From Alitta virens (Eukaryota > Annelida > Polychaeta > Phyllodocida > Nereididae), in contig OW028573.1 in assembly GCA_932294295.1 (NCBI GenBank), positions 1,746,001-1,810,000 on the forward strand: DNA of 64,000 bases. The letters run 5' to 3'. Every line of letters begins with the position of its first letter. Positions within the stretch are counted from its first letter, which is position 1. The notes under the pieces are model-generated. The model ran no database searches, was not told the DNA's origin, and saw only the letters and a list, made by a program, of their open reading frames with translations. Shown piece by piece: positions 14,501 to 26,482 of this stretch. The translations under genes were made by a program, and so were the position numbers.

Positions 14501-16218
14501 CCAATACTGATACTGAGACATCCTGACATACAAGTATCTCCCTGATTGTGAGGATGATACTGACACTGGATATTTGGGTATTGGTTAATTATACTTCATA
14601 AACACTAAACATCTCATATTGTTTCTATTGTACCAGACTTTCAAGGGCAGTCACCAATTTCTGGTGCCGAACTTTGACCAATATTGGCCCAGCACGGATC
14701 GGGACATCACTAAGTGTACTACACTACTACAGTCCAATGAATGAATAAAGGAATTATACCAACACTGTGAGGTCACAAAAGACCTATATGTCAATTGAAG
14801 GATTTATTACCTGGGGGTTCTGCGAATGAGGAATCAGATGCCAGCAGCTTAGATCGATGCAACTTCAAAAAACATGTTGCATATCTCCGCTTTATGCTTG
14901 CAAAGCAATCACTAAAATACCTTAAAATTGATTTGCAATATGACAGCTTATCATGCTTATAGTGCCACCAGTTAGCAGTGGCTGAATCCACTACACTTGG
15001 CGACATCCTCCCATTCTAGGAAAGGCTAGGGCTAATATGGATAGCAGAGGACCAGACTACAAAAACATCTATCAAACATTTGAGTGCTAATAATACAAGC
15101 ACACTAGCCTATAGCTTTGGAGATTAAATTGACCAACACTTCCCTGTTGGTGCATGGAATCTATAGTTATCGTTATCGCTGTATTTTGCTACAGTGTATA
15201 CAGATAAGTGCAGGAAATTATTTCTATAATTTTTAGAAAAAATAAGACAATAGAATTTCCTTAGTTTAAAACAATTAAATACGGTAGGTCATCCATAGGC
15301 TACCAGGTGCTAAATCGTGGAACCTTGTTCCCAGTGCTATAAAAAGTGTTCAAAATGTTAACGCCGTGCCTTGCCCGATGCCTAATGCCTAATGCCTGAC
15401 TTTGTCAGCACCATGGCCAAATTTAAGTGAGTGCCTTCTTTTTTTATTTGCTTTTAAGGTAGAGTGGTTTATGTGAGTGTAGGCTTATACAGTTGCCCTA
15501 TTTTTGAATGCCATGCCCAAATCAAATCCTAGTTGGAACACTGAGTTAACCTCAATACATGTACATCGGAGTATGGTCAACTGGTCCGCTGTCCGCCCGA
15601 CTCGTCCGCCGGTAAAGTCAACTTGTCTGCTGCCGAAGCCTACTCGTCCGCCGCCTGACATCTCCTTCTGCATCTCTGTAACATCTCCTTTTTTTCGGGC
15701 AGACCAGTTGACTCTTAGTGACGAACCAGTTGACTCATAGTATCGGACCAGTTGACTCATAGAATCGAGCCAGTTGACCACAGGTAGCGGACGAGTTGAC
15801 CTGACTGGCGGACCAGCTATACAGGCGGGCGAGTTGGTCAGAGGACCAGTTGTCGGGCAGACCAACTAGACCCCTGTACATCATGATTTAAAAATTATTA
15901 AGATAAAGTTAAGTGACAAGTACATATAGTTACTGAGCGCAGGTATTTTTCAGTTCCTCTATGCTCAGATCATAGTGTAATTGGTTTGAGCCCGGTTATG
16001 TTGTATTTACATAGGATAATAAAAAATACACATCATATTATGATTCACATATATATATATATATATATATATGACCCATATATATATATAATGATCATCA
16101 GACATCACTCAGGTATATATACCCACCTTAATGTAGTCTTTGCCTGAATTTCATCGTCTGACAAATACTCTTCATCGGATTCATCATACAGATAAACGTG
16201 AGAAGACGCGAAATTCAT
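8548..16218 (-). CDS. Zinc-finger plus von Willebrand A domain protein (802 aa)
   Basis: Exons on the minus strand: 16127-16218 (ATG), 14217-14308, 13692-13877, 13072-13295, 12435-12626, 12126-12338, 11530-11888, 11241-11432, 10612-11126, 10313-10436, 9373-9454 and 8548-8685 (TAA). They sum to exactly 803 codons, which supports the model. Order: acidic N-terminus; Ala/Pro and Gly-rich low-complexity region; Lys-rich stretch; a CHNC…CDFC pair of CxxC motifs split across two exons, like a Sec23/24-type zinc ribbon; then a vWA domain with MIDAS motif DTSGS and ICTDGLAN; then a beta-rich region, an Ala/Gly/Glu linker and a helical tail. vWA domains bind divalent metal and mediate protein contacts. 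The zinc-ribbon plus vWA order resembles invertebrate proteins labelled 'circularly permutated Ras protein 1-like', but I see no Ras motifs, so I give no symbol. Exon 10612-11126 reads open through a possible tiny intron at about 10970-10989. Confidence 0.78.
9517..10154. repeat. MITE-like element with ~40-bp terminal inverted repeats, in a vWA-gene intron
   Basis: The left end (TTCACACTATCATGAGTAAG…, continuing to CGAGTGACCACGGACG at 9557) matches the reverse complement of the right end (TTCTCACTTTCACGGATGGG…, continuing to GCGAGTGAGCGTGGATG) over about 40 bp. The ~640-bp interior is rich in degenerate CGAGTGA/GCTCGT words and has no coding ORF, as in non-autonomous DNA transposons. It lies wholly inside the intron between exons 10313-10436 and 9373-9454. 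Superfamily and target-site duplication not settled. Confidence 0.6.
12661..13008. repeat. Palindrome-rich repeat with GATACGTATC words
   Basis: The stretch is packed with CGATACGTATC, TGATACGTATCA and ACCGTATCG words near both ends (12676-12716 and 12919-12985) around an AT-rich core. It ends in GGTGTACAGCCCTATTA. This looks like a short non-autonomous inverted-repeat element in the intron between exons 12435-12626 and 13072-13295. The left end is not sharply defined. Confidence 0.4.
15545..15875. repeat. Inverted array of CCAGTTGAC/GTCAACTGG words
   Basis: The left half reads GTCAACTGGTCCGC, CCCGACTCGTCCGCC, GTCAACTTGTC. The right half carries the complementary orientation at 15700-15860 (ACCAGTTGACTCATAG repeated about every 20-25 bp, then GGCGGGCGAGTTGG). 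The whole is an imperfect inverted repeat built from short degenerate units, as in satellite-bearing MITEs. It lies in the first intron of the vWA gene. Confidence 0.5.
16048..16092. repeat. (AT)n microsatellite
   Basis: Two AT dinucleotide runs, separated by TGACCC, just 3' (on the minus strand) of the first coding exon of the vWA gene. Confidence 0.9.
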
Positions 16219-17638
16219 TTTTCAGATGCACTGACACCTTCAATGAGATCCAGAACAGCAGTGTGCCAATATATGTCAAATATTTGTAGCAGTTGTGGTG
16301 CAATGCCCGACGATGTTTACGTTTTGTTTCCACCCGAGGTGATGGTGTAACTCCACGACAAAAAGTAGTCTCAGTCCGAGATTTCGTTTCCAGTAACCGA
16401 CAGCTGACAGTGACCTGACACAACTTATGTGTGTCTCTTTAAAATACACTTACACTTTACGAATCGTCATACATATATTGTACCAACAAAGGCGAGTCAT
16501 TTTCTATTTTTAGAAATGATCAAGAGCGCGCGCAAGAAACGTCGGTGACGCGTTGCGGGGATTCCCTAATAACTTAATAATAAGACGGAATGCTCTTTAG
16601 TTCCGCAGAGAGTGGTTCTGAATTTTAGTCCAAACTGGGAGCGCGCGTCATTTGAAAGGGTAAATTTTCAGTATCCCTTCTTCCTTTAAAGTACAGTCCT
16701 CTTACGAGTATCGTCGTCCAATGAATGTTGTCCACTAATTGTGCACTGCATCGTCCAATCAGACTAGATGGAGTGTCATATTCTTGTGGAAGATGGACAG
16801 AAATGACTCCTGTAAAGGGGAGATTTATTGTGAACACATGAAAGATTTGACCACCACAGACATAAACCACTCACGTTTGTGTAGAACAGTTTACTCTATC
16901 AGATTTTGAAGGAAAATTCGAAATTTCTTTCATAATTATTTTACAACAACCAAATGACAATCAGACGGTATAGATAGATAGATCATGGAGTCACTAGACT
17001 CCATGGATAGATCAATTTTATTTGACCATACGGAGTCAGTTTTGACCCATTCGTCATAAATTATATATATTATAATATAAGCTGGCAGCAGAATGAGCAG
17101 TCGCTATTCTGTCAGTACATCATACATGTACTACAAACAATGTAGAATAAATCTACATGTACATTGTTTCCATTTTCCTGATATTTGCCTGACACTGACA
17201 ACTCGGATCTCTGCAAATACATGTAATAACAAATAAATTTAGTAACTGTAGCTAGATAAGGTTTATTATATTATGTGTTTGAAATTTAAAAAAACTTCAT
17301 ATCTATATAGTTAATATAAACCAGCAAGCATTGTGTATGCTGTGCTCTCTCTCATTGTGTGTATGATTCTTAACTTGTCATATTATAATATATATATGCT
17401 CTTATAGTAAGTTATACTGAGTTATAAGTATTTTGTGGAAACATTGAATTTGTATAAAAAGTATATTATAAGACCCATATAACATATATAACCCAGGGAC
17501 TGGATCAGGATTAAGCTCATATCTCACTAAATTCATTAAAAGAACTTGAAAGACATCACGTACTCATTCAGCCAAATGTTGTTTTAAGTATAGTGTAATT
17601 CTGGTCCTCTCTTAATTTTGCAGACCACATGCTGAACA
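16219..17638. promoter_or_regulatory. Divergent upstream region between vWA gene and CLCC1-like gene
   Basis: A 1.4-kb head-to-head spacer. It should hold both promoters. The CLCC1-like start codon at 17639 is preceded by a good acceptor (TTAATTTTGCAG ending at 17623), so a 5' UTR exon must lie upstream. Near 16525-16570 there is a GC-richer patch with CpG (GCGCGCGCAAG, GACGCGTTGCG). A perfect 9-bp hairpin, CATGGAGTC/GACTCCATG, is at 16984-17005. No coding gene seen. Confidence 0.4.
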
Positions 17639-18883
17639 ATGGCTGAAGGACATCTGAAGTTCCAAGAGTCTTTATGGAACACTTATGAAGAATTGTCAAA
17701 TTTCTTGAACAGTTATGATGACTGTGTTGTCTATCCTGACGTTATCTGTGATTACTTTACGTCATTGAGAAGGAACATTTACAAGCCTATAAAACTGACT
17801 GTGATCTTCATTATTTGTGTTTCTGTGAGTGTACTGTTTCGGATTTGCTGCTGTGGTAAGAAAAGAAGACGACAACGTGGAACTGTTATGACGTACAGTG
17901 CTCCACAAACCCCGCTGCGCAGATGGAGAACTAAACAACGCATTTTGCCAGTCCTTGCAACCTGGCTTTTCCTCAGCTTCTTCATCGGTTTCATTGTGGA
18001 GTATGTGCGACTTTACCAAGTGCAAAATGCAAAGAAGATGGCCACTCTGGCAAAGGTGAGAATGACTATAAAATTTTAACTTCTGTAATAATTGTACGTG
18101 TGATCCTGATATGACATATATGTAATAATTTACGTGTAATCCTGATATGACATATATATATATAAATATCTGTATTTGATATTCATGTCAATAAACAATA
18201 ATAAAAAGCTATATAATTAAAGGTAATTTCAAATTCATTGTGTCTATTATTAGCTTCAATTTCTATGAACTGCCATTTAATCCTTTTATCTTTTTTATTG
18301 CAGAGCAAACCACTTCAGTGCGAACCAGAATCTATGAGCACATTACAGAAAATGTGGTATTTTGTTTGGGACCTGGTAACCTGGCAAAGAAATGACTGTT
18401 TCGAATTTTATGAGGCGCTTGTGGTTGATCCACTTTGGGAAGTTACACCGCCAATGGTATGAAAATTGTTTACAGCTGTGTAGGTGAAATAATTGTATAT
18501 TTATTCAATTATACATATGGAGGCAGATTATAATATTTGGGATCGTGTATGCTATCATGCCATGTGGCAGAACAGTCAAAATAGTATTTTTGACACGGAG
18601 AACTTAATTTATTTTGATGTGTTTTCAGGTAATGATGTCTTTATTAACAAGAACTGTTGTTACTCCTCTTCATGAACTCAGTACATCTTTGGGCAGGAGT
18701 GTGCACAACTTTCTGCAGTATTTCCCTGGCATTTGGCAGGTTCCAGCATTGCTAGGTTCACTTGCATTAATTTCCTTCATTATGGTTTTGTCTTGTCGTT
18801 ATAGAATTTCCTTTCCTTTCATTAGCATTGAGCCTCATAACCAAAATAGTTCTTTAACTGGGACAACAGTGAAAAAAAGGTGA
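17639..18883 (+). CDS. CLCC1-like ER membrane protein (274 aa)
   Basis: Exons 17639-18055, 18304-18456 and 18629-18883 (TGA) join in phase to 275 codons. Hydrophobic segments: about residues 52-68 (IYKPIKLTVIFIICVSV), about 104-122 (LPVLATWLFLSFFIGFIVEY) and about 230-248 (VPALLGSLALISFIMVL), the last preceded by an amphipathic helix. The block YEALVVDPLWEVTPPM, followed by a helix and then a VPALL membrane segment, is the most CLCC1-like part as I know the family (chloride channel CLIC-like 1, ER anion/lipid-related membrane protein). It differs in being about half the vertebrate length, with no N-terminal signal peptide and only a short tail after the last membrane segment. Either it is a short paralogue or the 5' model is incomplete. 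Confidence 0.6.
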
Positions 18884-19870
18884 ATGATGTATTAAATTTA
18901 CTTATGTCAAGTTATGAGTCATGATAATAAATTCATGCATGTGTCTAATTTATTTTATAATGATCTATAAATAATCATAGCCAAAATATTTTAAATTACC
19001 TGTTGCACATGCAGCAAGTTTTTAGGCTTTATGCGATTATTCTTCAAATCAACCTGTGATTAAGAATGTGATATGAGCTGACTATGTAAGCTAATTGTAA
19101 TTCACACAGATTTCAGGTTGTGGTCATGGACATTTTGTGAAGTGCAATAAAGTTTTAGCACATTGAAAATGTTTTTCTTTACCATATTTACTTATTTTTT
19201 ACCTGCACTACAAAATATGAGGCTTTTATACTGTACCAGGCTGTTGCTCCCAGATAATACAGTATCTTGGCTCCAGCATTGCAAGTAGGACGTTTTCATC
19301 ATTAAGCACAAGGTGGGGACAGCGTATTGTACGAGAACGCCCTCTTGTGAAAACTGCAGCAACTAGCCAAAGCGTCAGCCGTTGCTAAGGAGGTGGCACT
19401 TAGCCCATCTTGTATGTTTTGACAGATCTAAGACGTACTTTAGTTACTGTCATTTTATCTGGTAAGATTTTTGTACTCATTGTACACCGATCAACAGGTA
19501 TCCATTATATGTGTTAATTTCATGGACCTGGACTCCTGGAGACCAGTGGAGTGTCATGCAGTGATCAACATTCATAATATAACACCTGTGAGGCTGTGAT
19601 AAAAAAGGAAAGATACTCCATTTATGTGATAGGTCACTGATAACCAATATCTTAAAATATATTATGATATTCCTAGACTAGAGGGGCAGTGGAGCACCTC
19701 AAATATGCGTACTCATCAAATAAAGTAATTTTGCAAAGAAATATAAGTTGGCCAACTGCAACTTGTGCAAGACACAAGAGTACAATTTCTTACTTTGTCT
19801 CGGTTTGTTGCTATGCATAATGCATTGTAAAGGTAAAGTCAATATGTTACTGTTTCAGTAGTTCTACATC
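18884..19870. other. Spacer between CLCC1-like and SAXO4-like genes (head-to-tail)
   Basis: About 1 kb, holding the CLCC1-like 3' UTR and the SAXO4-like promoter/5' UTR. An AATAAA lies at 19147-19152 (GCAATAAAG). A (C)AG acceptor-like site lies just before the start at 19871 (TTTCAGTAG). No further gene seen. Confidence 0.4.
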
Positions 19871-22800
19871 ATGGGCAAATTGCCTTATGGCGTGCCCAAT
19901 CGGCATGTCAGTGCGAGCAAGGGCGCTGATACAAATATCATGAAATTCTACTGCACCCAGAATTCAACCACGTATGGGCAAAAATTTTCAAATTTCCAGC
20001 CACGGCCTGGGAAGCACACTGGTACAGGTTATTTGTCTAATTTTCGACCTGGGGTGTACTACAGCGGTCACTTAGATCAACTAGATAACCCAGTTATGGG
20101 GTAAGTAATGCATTATAGCACATACACTAAAAAGAAAGGAATTATTACATTATATTGCACACAACAGGTGTTATGCACAGTTAATGCACATGGTACATTA
20201 CATCTGTAGAATCCTCAATATGGATTAGATTTTATGTTACATTGAAAAGGAATTTGTGATTTTTGTCATTAATTTGGCATTTATAGTTACACTTAACATG
20301 CTCTTTTGTATTTTCAGCAAAATTATCAGTGACAACTACTCTTCAGTCACTAAGAATAGTTTTCGCCCATATGAATTAGCTACTGGGACAGAACCACTGC
20401 CCAGTGGGACACATCAAGTAGGAAGCGGCTTTGTCCGGCAAGCACCTCTGACATTCCCAACCAAAGGACAAGTAATAATTCATCTCGTCCTAATACTTAA
20501 AAATTTCAAATGACAGATAAAATTTGAATCATCCCTAAATACTGGCTTATAACATTAAGTCAAAAAATATTTTGTAATAAATATTTAAAATCTGAAATCT
20601 TGATCCACTTTATTATCAGGCCCAGGCTCCTTTCATAGACACAAGGATTGGATCAGCACCAGCCAACTTGATGCCTCGGTATAAGCCACACCTGCATAAC
20701 ATACAAGGAAAAGATCCTGTGTCATCTGAAAATGGTGGCTATGTAAGTAGAGGTACATTTTTGTAAAACCTACGTATCATCCAATATACAATGTATTATG
20801 TATTGTATATGTAAAACTTTATCTTTGTCTAGGGACCCAATTACATGTCTACTGAAACGCATGAGAGATACAGAGGCCAGCAGCCCGACCGTGGTAAGCA
20901 TAATCATTTGAATGCGTCTGTTGGACTGACATTTAATCAATTTGATGTCATGGTATGTATTATCAAAATGTAAATTCTTTTCAGGTCACGCGTCAAGACG
21001 CTCCGTCGGGGCAAAAGAAGGTTCTGGTTTTACCCATTCTTACAACGTAGAGCCCGTCACATTCAACGCTGATAATGCCTACCTGGCTGATGTCCCGGTA
21101 AGATAGGTTTAAATTAATTTTCTTGCTGATGATTTTGCAATCACAAGTACACGAAGCCTTTCGCTGCTATCATAAAATGTATGTCTGCATTAATATTTCA
21201 GGGCTGGCTAACAGACCGGCCCACTGGAGTTAGCATCATGAAAAGTCATTACCGACCCACAGCATTCACTAAGGTACCATATGGTCATCATACACTATAT
21301 TTCAATTCCCAAAAAGCCTAAACATTCTAAAAAGATGTCTAAGCATGACACTCAAACTGTGTAGTACATCACTGTACATGTTAACTGTAATCACATTTAA
21401 TAGGGGTGTATACACTATACAACAGTAGGATGATTTCACAGAACTCTTAGCTACTTGGTAGTTAATTGTTACAAGCCCCATTGTTCCATTGCAGGGTGAT
21501 GAGAATTTACCAATCTTGGCAAACAGATCTGACCGAGACACTGGTTTCACAAGTGGTACCAAGGCTCTCCCAGCATTTCTCAACAGAGTGATGGGAGATG
21601 TAAGTAGCCCTCCATCTAATTACATTACACTTAAGACTATTTAACTGGTATGTATTGGCAATATGTATTGGCAATGTAAATTGAAGATGTCATGCCTATT
21701 TTAATTACATTTCGTTTAAGTATTTTAAATACCTGTACACTATTTATATTTATATTTTAACTACATCTTTATTTATTATATTTTATCAAATGTAAAGCGC
21801 TTAGAGCTATTTTTATTTTTAGATTTTAGCCCTATACAAATAAACATATTATTATTATTATTATTATTTTGGCAATTTCTTATTGATATCAGGCTTATGA
21901 CAAGGCAAGTGATGTCCCAAATGAAGTCCTCAATAGAATAAAAAAGCAAGACCCGGTGGAATACATCAACATGACGAACCCTAACAACTATTCCAGGTAA
22001 CTTGCTATAAAGACTAATTATAACTCACATAAATTTACGAACTTTAATACGTAACTTATTAAATGTTACTTCACTATCTCAGATCTCTTCACCACAGGCA
22101 GTAAGTATTTAGCAATCAGTCTAGAACTCTTAATGTAGATTTACTGAATGCCAATAACATTTAGTCAACTGTATAACTGTAGATCCCATCAAGGTACTCC
22201 TCTTTCTGATTAGTTCCACTAACCCATGTTATTACAAAATTAGTTTAATACTAGAGAAGTATCAATGCCAAAATCCGGCATTTACAACCAGCCTGTATTT
22301 ATCTGAACGACTTCTTTTTTTGGAAAGTCATGGTGAGAAAACTACTTTTTAGATATTAGCCTAATAAGCCTATCTAGTTGTTCAGTATTTATAGATCCCA
22401 ACAAACTTTGAACATAAGCCTGTACCTAACCTATATGGATCGTGCTGTAGGTGCACCATACTATATTGTAGTGTGGAAACTTCACGACACCTTTACCAAT
22501 TGAGCTACAGAGCAGTTACCCCTAGCCAAGCGCCAGTAGGCTAGGTAGTTGCGTTCTAGGATCATCTTAAAATATTACCAAAATATTGCGTAGATTAAAT
22601 TCGTTAATTCTGTCCTGCAATCTGATAACTGTATGACTTTTTTTCAGTGTGGCCCAAAACATTTACAAAGGTGAACAACTGCCTCCTCAGTCTGAAGCTG
22701 GCAGGTTGGGAAAAAGTTACGTGGGACCCAAGGAACTGTCAGGATTTTCAGAAAACAATGATCGCTACGTGCATTCAGCAGACAACCCAGCACGCTTCGT

Positions 22801-23539
22801 TACTCACTACATGACCAAGTACGTGTCTAATATTAGTCACTTAGAAATTCAGCACAGTGTGGCATTATGATACTTCAACAATGCAATCAACAAAAAATGA
22901 GTACCACTTTATAATGGAATGCTCCGCCCTTAGAAAAAGTAGAGTATGTCTCATTAATAGTTATTGTCACTCCCCATCCAAAAATGGCAAAAACGGGAGA
23001 ACTCTTCAATTCTTAAGACCACATATTACCAGTCAATCTTGCAAAATTCTGCAAAATAATTATACAACAAGTGGAAAGCATTAGATAGCAGAGGGACTCT
23101 AATACAACTGTGTCATGTACTCTATTTCTTTATCTTTTTTTTCTGGCTCCATGAATGATTTGATTTGACACTAGCCTCTGTTATTGCAGGTATGTGGACA
23201 GAACTCCGACAGGTCTCGACAGAGAGGGCCATACGTGGGGAAATGTGCAAAGACAAAAGCCAGATGGCTTCACGAAAAGTACAGCAGTTCATAACCATGG
23301 CATGGACATCAATAGTACTGCTACTCTGCGAAATTTGGACCCTTACGTAGGAAGGTATGGTGCTGTACAATATTGATGTTGCACAATATATATCTATGTT
23401 GTTATTTCTCTACTGATGCTAAAGTCAATATTATCTAACTTTGATCAATTTCAGGAGCGTTATGGCTAGAGACACATATTTTGATGACCACACCCATGAT
23501 GCTAAGTTAAGAACAGGCGCTATGATTCCAGCAATTTAG
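19871..23539 (+). CDS. SAXO4: SAXO4/PPP1R32-like axonemal protein (460 aa)
   Basis: Eleven exons: 19871-20100, 20318-20471, 20620-20742, 20833-20893, 20985-21097, 21202-21273, 21495-21599, 21893-21996, 22648-22818, 23190-23354 and 23455-23539 (TAG). They sum to exactly 461 codons. The N-terminus (MGKLPYG, then KFYCT, HTGTGYLSNFRP and LDNPVMG) and the repeated GSGF, DTGF and SHYRPTAF phrases are those of PPP1R32, also called SAXO4 or IIIG9. The protein is known from vertebrates as a PP1-binding, ciliary/axonemal protein and belongs to the short-repeat microtubule-inner-protein-like group. No signal peptide or membrane segment. The window also holds a CFAP47-like gene, but no sign of co-regulation is visible. 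Convergent with the DAGL gene. Confidence 0.85.
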
Positions 23540-23773
23540 ACTAGGCTACATCATTCTTATGAACATTTTAAAGCTGTGACATTTTTACAGATTAAGGTTA
23601 TGTGAGCTTCATGCTTCACATTAATTAGTGGATGATGCACTTTTTACTCACCTAGTCATTTTTAATGCTTTCTGCGATATTGTTGTTCATTTACTGGACA
23701 ACGACTGGTTTCTGTGATATTCATGTATCTTTTTTTGTATTTTTAAGCACTTTTTGTAGAGCTTTTATTATGT

Positions 23774-23779
23774 AATAAA
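23774..23779 (+). promoter_or_regulatory. Poly(A) signal AATAAA of the SAXO4-like gene
   Basis: AATAAA about 235 bp after the stop codon, followed by a T-rich stretch with TTTTCTTGTCG; a consistent 3' end for the plus-strand gene. Confidence 0.7.
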
Positions 23780-24110
23780 ATACGATTGCACAAATTTTCT
23801 TGTCGTTAAGTCAGTCGCCACTTGCACTACGTTCCACATACAGGTCTTAAAATGTTAAGCAGCTATTGGAGACAAAGAACCCCATGACCCCTATTCTGTT
23901 CTTTACCTTCCATTGGTGAAGGTTTCTTGTCAATTTGAGTCGTACACTGCACAGAAGAATATGAAACCTATGGATTTGACATTGATCAATTACTGTTCGC
24001 AAAGCAATTTCATGGCACAAGATCAATTAGAAATTAGAAATGTGACACCAGCAGTTGTCCTTAATGGTTAATGGGGCGAAAAAGTAACAGAGCCTACAGG
24101 GGGCACTACG

Positions 24111-24209
24111 ACCGTAGCAGATAAAAGACAATATGATGACGTCATGGATCAGTTACATAGATGACGTCACAATAGATGACGTCATCCAACAATACTTATC
24201 TGCTACGGT
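24111..24209. repeat. Short inverted-repeat element with three consensus CREs
   Basis: ACCGTAGCAGATAA at the left is the perfect reverse complement of TTATCTGCTACGGT at the right. The ~70-bp interior holds three TGACGTCA palindromes (24137, 24162, 24177). It has the form of a tiny MITE or a structured regulatory element. It sits between the convergent 3' ends of SAXO4 and DAGL. Confidence 0.75.
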
Positions 24210-24265
24210 GTCGGTGACCTCTTGTCACGGGTCGAGTCTTGTACTTTTTCTCTGACAAATTGATA

Positions 24266-24330
24266 GACCAGTATCCTCTGACCAGTATCCTCTGACCCAG
24301 TATCCTCTGACCAGTATCCTCTGACCAGTA
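24266..24330. repeat. 14-bp minisatellite (GACCAGTATCCTCT)n
   Basis: About 4.5 head-to-tail copies, one with an extra C. Just downstream of the CRE hairpin. Confidence 0.9.
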
Positions 24331-26482
24331 AGGCAAAGCCCCACAGGTCCTGTATACATTAATGTTGGATGAATAGTGAATACAACAAAATGTCAAAACA
24401 ACTGAAAACCAGATTAGAATACAGTTCATACTTTATTTAATATATAATATTTGTAATAAACAGTTGACAAGATCAAGCAATGAACGCCACACCATAAGCA
24501 TGAAATGTTACGCGTACAGCACTTGTTTTGGGACTCTGAATATTATTGTCGAGTCAACTGATAATGATGGTGGATTTAATGGCATACAATGTCAGCCCTT
24601 CATATCAATGGACTTTAGTTCTGTTACTGGCATAAACACTTACTTCATTTAACAGGCACCAAACACAAAGGTCTCAGCAAATCACTATAACATAATTACT
24701 AACTGAGCTATGAAATTAATTAATTTAAGGGCTGACATAAAAGGAAGTTCAACTGATTAGTGGTTATCGTTCAAAATTTCAAGTTACCTTGGCATTGGCT
24801 AAGTCTTGGTAGCTCTTTTTGGTCTGAGCTACATTTATCTCAACTGTTGGCATCAAGTTAAATTTGATCACAGAGTGCCCCTTGACTCGTATGCAATGAG
24901 ATCTTTTTTTCAATGTGTAATTTGATAACATAAAAATTTACCTAAAAAGTTGCATTAGTTAATTTAAGTACTTTTTGATTTGAGGCGTAACAAAACACCT
25001 ATTACAAATCACAGAAATTTTCCTATTAAAAAAAAAATTCAAACTTGGGCGATTAACTAATTCTTGACTAGGGCCACCAATAAATGTGAATTTCTCATGA
25101 TATCAAGTTAGTATTTCAATTCAACTAATATAATCACGCAATTACCCAAAGCCAGTCATTGAACTGGAATTGCATAACCATTAAAATAAGCTTCGCATTA
25201 TACAAAATCACAGCACAAAGTCTTACATTGTTACAGTTTGACATTATAACATAAGAAGCATAATAGTTGACTTACTATGAATGCAATAAAGGCCTGTTCC
25301 ATATATTAAAACCCGCTTTATGTTCGTGACTTAAGGTTTAGCCATAGCCATGAAGTTGACAGCACAGCCTAATTAACAAAGACTTGGACATGACAACAAT
25401 TTAACTTGATTAGAGAGAGGCATACCAATGCTAACAATTGTTTCAAGATATATTACAGTAATTATAGTACAATTGTATCGATTATACTATTTTGTAGGCA
25501 GGGAAGTGTCTGGACTAAATACTCAGTGGTTCAAGCAAATATCAATATGAACGATATTGAAATTTAAATCAAATTTGAACTGTGAAATTAGGCATTATTC
25601 TGTAAAGATCATGGTACTGTAATTTGCATTGCGTAGTATTTTTTAAAGGTGCTACAAAACATGAATCATTTATCACAGAAACACAATAACTCAAATTTAA
25701 AAACAAAATTGTGTACATACATGTATGACAAGAAATCATTACACTGACTTAATTATGTTAATATATATGTAAAACAGTCTCCAAAAAATCATATATCATA
25801 GCTACAAAGATCATAATAGACATCCCAAATTCAAATTAGAACTATTGAATCAAGTTCATGAATTCATTTGCATGCTGCATTAAGTTAACCACATGACGCA
25901 GCTGGACAAAAATAAAGCACTTCATTTGCATATTGCAAGACTTCAGATTTTGAGTCGTGCATCAGACGCAATATGCAGAATAATTTCAATCACAATGTAC
26001 ATACTCAAGAATACTCAAGCCCTCAAATGGATACAAACTACCAGTCTAATTATCCTTAGTATGTTTAGAGTCTCCTTTGAGATTCAGTCTTCATACAAAT
26101 CAAACAAATTAACCAAAGGAATAAAAGATTAATTTGACACATTTTGTATTTTGACAAATACTTGTAACTCTGAAGGCTTCAAAAAAAAGACTCCCCTAAG
26201 TATCAAGTTTTGATTCTTCAACTTTCTGCAATTCATGACGGAAAAAGCCGTAAAAAATTGCTTCTTCTACTCATTACAAAATTAAACATGGGAAGTTGTT
26301 GACTTTGACATGAAATAGTCTAAAAAGTGATTAAGTCTTTGTGTCCCTTCATGAGGTCATAATATAATAATTTAAGCACATTTGCTGCCAGACCAATAAT
26401 TCACATTGCAACATACAATAATTAATTTCTAACTCCCGTTCTTTTAAATGCAACAGGAGGGCAATAAGGAATGAATGAGTGA
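24331..26482 (-). other. Probable long 3' UTR of the DAGL gene
   Basis: This 2.1-kb AT-rich stretch follows the DAGL stop and has no convincing gene on either strand. A minus-strand AATAAA (TTTATT at 24432-24437) is the most distal good poly(A) signal. A long 3' UTR is usual for neuronal DAGL-alpha transcripts, but this is inference. Confidence 0.45.

Larger units (their letters stand above)
14309..16126. other. First intron of the vWA gene; mostly repeats
   Basis: A 1.8-kb intron. It includes short-lived ORFs without domain features, an interspersed repeat-like stretch around 14465-14715 ('…GATGTCCCAATTC…GGGACATCACTAAG'), the CCAGTTGAC array at 15545-15875 and an (AT)n tract. No gene seen. 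Confidence 0.5.
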
